From the NCBI GenBank assembly GCA_934408585.1, contig CAKRVA010000029.1:1-11054 (forward strand): a stretch of 11,054 bases of DNA, in the 5' to 3' direction. Both the position numbers and the translations under genes were made by a program. Under the pieces are notes generated by a model that worked only from the letters and a program-made list of their open reading frames with translations, had not been told where the DNA came from and did not search any database. The stretch is from an uncultured Lachnospiraceae bacterium. Lineage in GTDB: Bacteria; Bacillota; Clostridia; Lachnospirales; Lachnospiraceae. How positions within the stretch are numbered: position 1 is the stretch's first letter; each line of letters starts with the position of its first letter. Below, piece by piece: positions 5,877-11,054 of this stretch.

Positions 5877-7352
5877 ATGATACAAATTGATCATGTGACA
5901 TTTACATATAGTGGAGAATCCGCAGGAGGCGGCGGAATCCATGATATTCAACTGGAAATCCCGGATGGACAGTTTGTTGTTCTGTGTGGGGAAAGCGGAT
6001 GTGGAAAAACCACAATCACCAGATTGATTAACGGTTTAATTCCTCATTATTATGAAGGAAAAATGACCGGGAATGTTCTGGTGAATGGAAAGATGGTTTC
6101 CGAGCAGCCTTTGTATGATACGGCGAAAATGGTAGGAAGTGTTTTCCAGAATCCACGTTCACAGTTTTTTAATGTGGATACTACCGGAGAAATTTCCTTT
6201 GGATGTGAAAATCTGGGCATTCCGCCTATGGAAATCGAAAAGAGAATGCAGAATGTGATTCCGACACATCATGTGGAAAAGCTCTTAAATCGAAGCATCT
6301 TCCAGCTTTCCGGTGGTGAAAAGCAAAAAATAGCCTGTGCCAGCGTGGCGGTTATGGAACCGGATATTTTTGTGTTGGATGAACCATCGTCCAATCTGGA
6401 TGCTGCATCTATTCTGGAACTTCGTGCAATCCTGTCAGAATGGAAAAAGCAGGGAAAGACCATTGTCTTATCCGAACACAGACTTTATTATCTGCGAGGA
6501 CTTGCAGACCGCTTTGTTTTTGTAAAGGATGGTCATATAGAACGGGATGATACGGCAGAACAGTTTGAAAAAATGACAGAGGAAGAGCGCAGACAGATGG
6601 GGCTTAGAACCTATGTGCTGGAGAATCTGGAATCAGCGGGCAGTGTAGTGAAAGCACAGGATGAAATACAATTGCGAAAGCTTCATTTTGCCTATAAGAA
6701 TGAACCGGAAACGTTACATGTTCGTGACTGCCGGATACCGGCGGGACAGATTGTGGGAATTATTGGAAATAACGGTGCGGGAAAATCGACGTTTTCCAGA
6801 TGCTTTTGCGGCTTGGAGAAACGGTGTGGAGAATTAATCTGGAAGGAAAAGACTTATCGCCCGAAAGATCGTCTGAATACCTGCTATATGGTAATGCAGG
6901 AAGTGAACCATCAGCTTTTTACAGAGAGCGTAATGGATGAAATCCTCATTAGCATGGAAGAGGAAAATACTAAGCAGGCAGAGCAGATTCTGGATAGTCT
7001 GGATTTGCTGCCGTATAAAGACCGGCATCCGATGTCACTTTCGGGTGGACAGAAACAACGGGTAGCTATTGCATCTGCGATTGCTTCCAAACGTTCCATT
7101 CTGTTTTTTGACGAACCGACAAGCGGACTTGATTATAAACATATGCTGGATGTGGCAGAGGTTTTGCGTAAGCTGCAGCGGGAGGGAAAAACATTATATG
7201 TGATTACCCATGATTTGGAATTGATTTTGTCCTGCTGTACCGATGTCATTCATCTGGCGGATGGAGATATCGTTGAACAATATCCGGTGAATGAAGCCGG
7301 GTTGAAGAAAATTAAAGAATATTTTTTGAAGGGAGTATCTTCCGATGAATGA
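5877..7352 (+). CDS. Energy-coupling factor ATPase with two fused ABC domains (EcfA-EcfA')
   Basis: This 491-residue cytoplasmic protein contains two complete ABC ATPase domains in one chain. Domain 1 has Walker A at residues 38-46 (GESGCGKTT), signature LSGGEKQK from residue 144, and Walker B ending in Asp168-Glu169. Domain 2 has Walker A at 297-305 (GNNGAGKST), signature LSGGQKQR from 388, and Walker B Asp412-Glu413. Switch histidines are visible in SEHR and THD contexts, so both sites look catalytically competent. It would hydrolyse ATP to power the ECF module with the T and S components encoded just upstream. Many ECF systems use two separate ATPase genes (EcfA and EcfA'); here they are fused. 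A glycine-rich loop (residues 17-20) precedes the first Walker A. The stop overlaps the next gene by 8 nt. Confidence 0.93.
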   Translation: MIQIDHVTFTYSGESAGGGGIHDIQLEIPDGQFVVLCGESGCGKTTITRLINGLIPHYYEGKMTGNVLVNGKMVSEQPLYDTAKMVGSVFQNPRSQFFNVDTTGEISFGCENLGIPPMEIEKRMQNVIPTHHVEKLLNRSIFQLSGGEKQKIACASVAVMEPDIFVLDEPSSNLDAASILELRAILSEWKKQGKTIVLSEHRLYYLRGLADRFVFVKDGHIERDDTAEQFEKMTEEERRQMGLRTYVLENLESAGSVVKAQDEIQLRKLHFAYKNEPETLHVRDCRIPAGQIVGIIGNNGAGKSTFSRCFCGLEKRCGELIWKEKTYRPKDRLNTCYMVMQEVNHQLFTESVMDEILISMEEENTKQAEQILDSLDLLPYKDRHPMSLSGGQKQRVAIASAIASKRSILFFDEPTSGLDYKHMLDVAEVLRKLQREGKTLYVITHDLELILSCCTDVIHLADGDIVEQYPVNEAGLKKIKEYFLKGVSSDE

Positions 7353-9087
7353 AAAGAAAGAATCACCAATGAGTGCCCTGTGGAAATGGGGAAAGGATTA
7401 TCATGGTAAATTCATTGCGAGTATTGTTCTGGCAGCATTGGGTGTTGCCTGTCAGATGATTCCATATTTTTGTGTGGCACGTCTTGTGGCAATGATGCTC
7501 AGAGGAGAAAAGGAAACCTCCGGATATGTCATTTTATGTCTGGTAGCATTGGCTGGATATTTGGGAAGGGCATTATTTTCCACGATATCCACAGCAGTTT
7601 CCCATACAGCTACATACGATACTTTGCGGGATTTGCGACAAAGCCTTGTCAGAAAACTGCAGAAAGTACCGATGGGAACAATATTAAATACGTCATCCGG
7701 TCAGTATAAAACGACTATTGTAGACCGGGTAGAGGGAATGGAGCCTACGTTTGCACATTTGATTCCGGAAATGACCGCCAATATTCTTGTACCTCTTGTT
7801 ATTGCGGTTTACCTTTTTGTTCTCGACTGGCGTATGGCATTATTGTCATTTGTTACGCTGGTGGTAGGAATTGTGGTAATGTCACTTGGACTAATGACGT
7901 ATCCGGAAAAATGGGCAGGTGCCGTAGAAGTCGGAAGAAAAATGACCAATGCAGTTATTGAGTACATTGGAGGCATTGAAGTCGTAAAGGCATTCAGCCA
8001 GTCCGCCGGTTCTTATAAAAAATATGCGAAAGCAGTAAATGATAACAGCCAGTATTATGTGGACTGGATGAAACAGAATCAAAAGACAATGAGTGCTTAT
8101 AATGCAATTCTTCCTTCTTCACTGATTTGTGTATTACCTTGCGGATTTGCATTTTGGCTTGCGGGAAGTCTTTCCACAGAAACATTTCTTGCAGTTATCA
8201 TTTTTGGACTTGGTCTTGTGGGACCGATTATGTCCGTATTTACCTTTACGGATGATATTGCAGTGCTTGGAACAAATGTAGAAGAAATCAATGCTATATT
8301 GAATGAGAGTGAACTGGAACATGCAACAACACCGGTAGAGCTTCCCAATATGGGAATTGCTTTTCATGATGTGACATTCCGTTATGAAGAAGAGCATGAG
8401 GTACTTCATGGCATCAATCTTGATATTACGCCCGGAACGATGACGGCATTGGTTGGACCCTCCGGTTCCGGTAAATCCACAATTGCAAAACTAATTGCAG
8501 GATATTGGGATGTGACATCAGGAGAAATTACAATTGGTGGAATTGATATGAAAAAAATTCCGCTTTCACAGATTGCATCCGATATTTCATACGTTTCGCA
8601 AGACAATTTCCTGTTTAACCGTTCCATTCGTGAAAACATTCGGATGGGAAATCCTAAGGCAACAGATGCGGAGGTTGAACTTGTTGCCAAGCAGAGTGGC
8701 TGTGATGAATTTATCCGGAATCTGGATAACGGATATGAAACAGTTGTCGGAAGTGGTGGTTCACAGCTTTCCGGCGGCGAACGTCAGCGAATTGCAATTG
8801 CCCGTGCCATGTTAAAGAATGCACCGGTTGTAATCCTGGATGAGGCAACTGCTTACATAGACCCTGAAAACGAAGCATTAGTACAAAAAGCCATATCTGC
8901 ATTGACCGCCGGAAAAACATTGATTGTAATTGCACATCGTCTTTCGACCATTGTGGATGCGGATAATATAGTAGTTGTGAAGGATGGACAGATTGCAGCG
9001 CAGGGAACACAGGAACAATTGCTTTCTGAATGCACCCTTTATCGTGACATGTGGCAGGCACATATTGGTGCCAAGGACCAGATGTAA
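7345..9087 (+). CDS. ABC half-transporter (permease-ATPase fusion), first subunit; YbtP/IrtA-like
   Basis: This 580-residue protein has an N-terminal exporter-fold membrane domain (about residues 15-310, six helices expected) and a C-terminal ABC ATPase. The ATPase shows Walker A at 371-379 (GPSGSGKST), signature LSGGERQR from 475, Walker B Asp499-Glu500 and switch His531. Half-transporters work as dimers; the next gene encodes a related half-transporter, so the two probably form a heterodimer. The D-loop reads ATAYIDPENE, reminiscent of the YbtPQ/IrtAB subfamily, which has an exporter fold but imports metal-siderophores. That direction of transport is an inference from subfamily resemblance and the ECF neighbours, not proven. 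The ATG overlaps the ATPase stop (7345-7352), with GGGAG at about 7331-7335 as ribosome binding site. A gap of 12 nt separates it from the second subunit. Confidence 0.92.
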   Translation: MNEKKESPMSALWKWGKDYHGKFIASIVLAALGVACQMIPYFCVARLVAMMLRGEKETSGYVILCLVALAGYLGRALFSTISTAVSHTATYDTLRDLRQSLVRKLQKVPMGTILNTSSGQYKTTIVDRVEGMEPTFAHLIPEMTANILVPLVIAVYLFVLDWRMALLSFVTLVVGIVVMSLGLMTYPEKWAGAVEVGRKMTNAVIEYIGGIEVVKAFSQSAGSYKKYAKAVNDNSQYYVDWMKQNQKTMSAYNAILPSSLICVLPCGFAFWLAGSLSTETFLAVIIFGLGLVGPIMSVFTFTDDIAVLGTNVEEINAILNESELEHATTPVELPNMGIAFHDVTFRYEEEHEVLHGINLDITPGTMTALVGPSGSGKSTIAKLIAGYWDVTSGEITIGGIDMKKIPLSQIASDISYVSQDNFLFNRSIRENIRMGNPKATDAEVELVAKQSGCDEFIRNLDNGYETVVGSGGSQLSGGERQRIAIARAMLKNAPVVILDEATAYIDPENEALVQKAISALTAGKTLIVIAHRLSTIVDADNIVVVKDGQIAAQGTQEQLLSECTLYRDMWQAHIGAKDQM

Positions 9088-9099
9088 GGAGGAAGAAGC

Positions 9100-10833
9100 A
9101 TGTACGGAACATTAAAGAAGATTTTGGCATTTGCAGGAAGTAAACAGAAAACTTTAAAAAATTCATTGATATTTGCATTTTTCTCCGGGCTGTTTGCAGC
9201 GTTACAATTTGGAGCCCTGTTTGTAGTTTTACAGGCATTGGTGGAAAATGACAGAAGTACAACCGTTATCTGGAAAGCGTTGCTTATTATGACAGTATCT
9301 GTGGCAGGTAGAATTCTGATGACTTATTTTTCGGTTATGGGTCAGACGGAAACCGGATATGGCATGGTAGCAGAAAAGAGAATTGGAATTGGTGACCGGT
9401 TACGTTATATTCCGATGGGATTTTTTAATAAAAGCAGTATCGGAACCATTACTGCCGTAGTTACCACAACGCTTGCGGATGTTGAAAATTCTGCAGCCAG
9501 AGCATTGGTAGCAGTAATTGGCGGACTTTTCAATTCGCTGGCAATTGTACTTGTTTTACTGATATTTAACTGGCGTATCGGACTCCTTGCGCTTGCAGGC
9601 GTGATATTGTATCTGCTGACGACAGAACTCGCAGTTCATAAATCAACCTCGTTGAGCAGTGTAAGACAGCATACACAGGAAACTTTAGTAGAATCCGTAT
9701 TGGAATATATACAGGGACTTGGTATTATTAAGTCTTTCGGAATGGAAAAAGCCAGTGGTGTATCGGTAGAAGATGCAATTGGAGCAAGCTGCAGGGACAA
9801 TTTGAAATTGACTTATACCTGTGTGCCATTTGATGCATTGAAGCAGGCAGTAGTCCGTGTGTTCAGCTTTATTCTGTTGCTGGTATCGGTATTGTTTTAT
9901 GCACAGGGAACGATTTCACTGGTTCATGGACTTTTGATGGTTCTTGCGTCCTTTATGGTGTTTAATGACTTAGAGGGAGCAGGAAATATGGCTTCTTTGT
10001 TACAGATGCTGGCAGCTTCCATGGATACGGTAAATGAAATAGAAAAAACTCCGGTTATGGATGAATCCGGTAATGATGTAGTGCCCAAAACAGAAGAAAT
10101 CGTATTTCAGAACGTTGATTTCTCGTATGCTAACCGTAAAATTCTTGATAACGTCAGCTTTACGATACCGGAAAAAACAACAACGGCAATTGTTGGTCCA
10201 TCCGGTGCCGGAAAAACAACCATGTGCAATCTGATTGCAAGATTCTGGGATGTAAATGGTGGAAAAATTACGATTGGCGGGACAGATGTCCGTGACTTTA
10301 AATTAGACAGTTTGATGAAAAACATTAGTATGGTATTTCAAAATGTATATCTGTTTGCGGATACCATCGAAAACAATATTAAGTTTGGATGCCCGGATGC
10401 AACGCATGAACAAGTGGTAGAGGCAGCCAAAAAGGCATGTTGCCATGAGTTTATTTCCTCTTTGCCGGAAGGATATGAAACCGTTGTGGGAGAAGGAGGA
10501 GGAACTCTTTCCGGAGGCGAAAAACAGCGTATTTCTATTGCAAGAGCAATGCTGAAGAATGCACCTGTCATTATTCTGGATGAGGCAACTTCCAGCGTAG
10601 ATCCGGAAAATGAAGAAGAATTGCAGAAGGCAATTGCAGCATTGACACATGATAAGACCATTATTATGATTGCACATCGTCTGAAAACAGTAAAAAATGC
10701 AGATCAGATTCTGGTATTAAATCATGCGCATATTGTTCAGCAGGGTACTCACGAGGAATTAATGAAGGAAGAAGGTCTGTATGCAGACTTTGTTCTTGCC
10801 AGACAAACGGCAAACAGCTGGAAGCTTTCCTAA
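9100..10833 (+). CDS. ABC half-transporter (permease-ATPase fusion), second subunit; YbtQ/IrtB-like
   Basis: This 577-residue protein has the same layout as its upstream neighbour: an exporter-fold membrane domain (about residues 18-305) and a C-terminal ABC ATPase. The ATPase has Walker A at 366-374 (GPSGAGKTT), signature LSGGEKQR from 470, Walker B Asp494-Glu495 and switch His526. Both ATPase sites of the predicted heterodimer therefore keep the catalytic glutamate, unlike heterodimeric exporters with one degenerate site. The D-loop is ATSSVDPENE, differing from the partner's ATAYIDPENE. A strong AGGAGG lies just after the previous stop, 7-8 nt before this ATG. It is the last gene of the operon; its stop codon lies in the loop of a strong hairpin. 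Likely partner and energy source for uptake of an iron chelate, heme or similar compound, but generic drug or peptide export cannot be excluded. Confidence 0.92.
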   Translation: MYGTLKKILAFAGSKQKTLKNSLIFAFFSGLFAALQFGALFVVLQALVENDRSTTVIWKALLIMTVSVAGRILMTYFSVMGQTETGYGMVAEKRIGIGDRLRYIPMGFFNKSSIGTITAVVTTTLADVENSAARALVAVIGGLFNSLAIVLVLLIFNWRIGLLALAGVILYLLTTELAVHKSTSLSSVRQHTQETLVESVLEYIQGLGIIKSFGMEKASGVSVEDAIGASCRDNLKLTYTCVPFDALKQAVVRVFSFILLLVSVLFYAQGTISLVHGLLMVLASFMVFNDLEGAGNMASLLQMLAASMDTVNEIEKTPVMDESGNDVVPKTEEIVFQNVDFSYANRKILDNVSFTIPEKTTTAIVGPSGAGKTTMCNLIARFWDVNGGKITIGGTDVRDFKLDSLMKNISMVFQNVYLFADTIENNIKFGCPDATHEQVVEAAKKACCHEFISSLPEGYETVVGEGGGTLSGGEKQRISIARAMLKNAPVIILDEATSSVDPENEEELQKAIAALTHDKTIIMIAHRLKTVKNADQILVLNHAHIVQQGTHEELMKEEGLYADFVLARQTANSWKLS

Positions 10834-10850
10834 AGAAAGCTTCCGGTTTT
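10818..10850 (+). terminator. Likely intrinsic terminator of the transport operon
   Basis: A 12-bp stem (10818-10829 with 10835-10846, including one G-U pair) closes a 5-nt loop that contains the stop codon of the last gene, and is followed directly by TTTT (10847-10850). The core arms GGAAGCTTTC and GAAAGCTTCC are perfect. The T-run is short, so termination may be partial. A second palindrome, TTCCGGTTT-T-AAACCGGAA (10841-10859), shares bases with the 3' arm, so the two hairpins cannot form together. Confidence 0.6.
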
Positions 10851-10859
10851 AAACCGGAA

Positions 10860-10888
10860 TTGACACATCCTATTCTCTATGCTATGCT
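10860..10888 (+). promoter_or_regulatory. Putative sigma-A promoter facing out of the window
   Basis: A perfect -35 TTGACA (10860-10865) is followed after 17 nt by TATGCT (10883-10888), matching four of six bases of the -10 consensus. It begins right after the operon's terminator palindromes, and transcription would start near 10895 and read rightwards for at least 160 nt before any gene, since no plus-strand coding start is evident up to the window end. The downstream gene or RNA is outside the window. Confidence 0.5.
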
Positions 10889-11054
10889 TTCCTCAAAGCA
10901 TATATTTCAATTATCTTATCTGACAGGATTCGTTTCTGATACGGACCTGATTCTGAATTTTCACGAATATCGCAAGAAATGATATTTGATCTGAAAAGAA
11001 AACAGAAGTTTTCTGAAATCCATGCTTTACCCATCAAAATACAATTACAGAGCA
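10882..11054 (-). CDS. Possible C-terminal fragment of a minus-strand ORF (uncertain)
   Basis: A minus-strand frame is open from the right window edge to a TAG at 10882-10884, about 56 codons. It has a plausible polar composition near its end (for example GPYQKRILSDK and then IIEIYALRKA). An internal ATG at 11032-11034 has no visible ribosome binding site, so if the gene is real it probably starts outside the window. I do not recognise the sequence. An 8-bp hairpin (TATGCTTT/AAAGCATA, 10883-10902) overlaps its last codons and stop. A frame this short can stay open by chance, and it conflicts with the plus-strand promoter called here; it could also be the remnant of a decayed gene. Confidence 0.25.
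   Translation of the reverse strand, partial: LCNCILMGKAWISENFCFLFRSNIISCDIRENSESGPYQKRILSDKIIEIYALRKA
10883..10902. repeat. Short inverted repeat (8-bp hairpin)
   Basis: TATGCTTT (10883-10890) and AAAGCATA (10895-10902) pair perfectly across a CCTC loop. The repeat overlaps the putative -10 element and start site of the plus-strand promoter, so it could be an operator; on the minus strand it lies at the end of the uncertain ORF. No T-run follows on either strand, which argues against a classical terminator. Confidence 0.45.

Noticed and set aside
8711..9262. 183-codon open frame on the minus strand
   Set aside because: It is antisense to the ATPase domain of the first half-transporter and the start of the second; it is a shadow of their codon pattern.
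1..11054. CRISPR array, insertion sequence or phage genes
   Set aside because: No regularly spaced repeats, transposase or integrase motifs, or terminal inverted repeats are seen; the only direct repeat of note is the zinc-ribbon gene duplication.

Overview
The window looks like chromosome of a low-GC Gram-positive anaerobe of the Clostridia, most likely Lachnospiraceae. I infer this from the AT-rich composition, strong AGGAGG-type ribosome binding sites, tightly packed operons, and protein families (MptD-type ECF S component, Metallophos_2 phosphoesterase, MATE exporter) that I associate with that group. No rRNA, tRNA, CRISPR array or complete mobile element is visible.

Left part (1-3362). 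Two tandem copies of a small zinc-ribbon membrane protein gene lie on the minus strand; the downstream copy is cut by the window edge. On the plus strand, a probable operon follows: a calcineurin-like metallophosphoesterase (614-1489), a MATE-family efflux transporter (1513-2925) and a P-loop kinase-like gene (2959-3362). The kinase-like gene is broken by an internal frame-disrupting deletion: its Walker A end and its C-terminal half are both recognisable but lie in different frames.

Right part (3359-10833). A minus-strand AraC-family regulator is divergent from a five-gene plus-strand transport operon. The operon encodes an MptD/Trep_Strep-type ECF S component, an ECF T component, a double ATPase (EcfA-A' fused in one chain), and two ABC half-transporters that would form a heterodimer. 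Genes in the operon overlap or are only 12-14 nt apart, so they are probably co-transcribed and translationally coupled. The AraC gene has a consensus promoter (TTGACA-N16-TATAAT), whereas the operon side has a good -10 but no -35 and carries TAGAA/TTCTA repeats, which fits activator-dependent control by the divergent regulator.

My reading of the system is a compound nutrient importer: an ECF module plus an exporter-fold ABC pair of the kind used for siderophore uptake (YbtPQ/IrtAB). Similar ECF-plus-two-ABC layouts are known for heme or iron acquisition in streptococci and lactobacilli. The substrate itself cannot be read from the sequence. The operon ends in a strong hairpin with a short T-run. 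A consensus-like plus-strand promoter follows, pointing out of the window, and overlaps the end of a possible partial minus-strand ORF.
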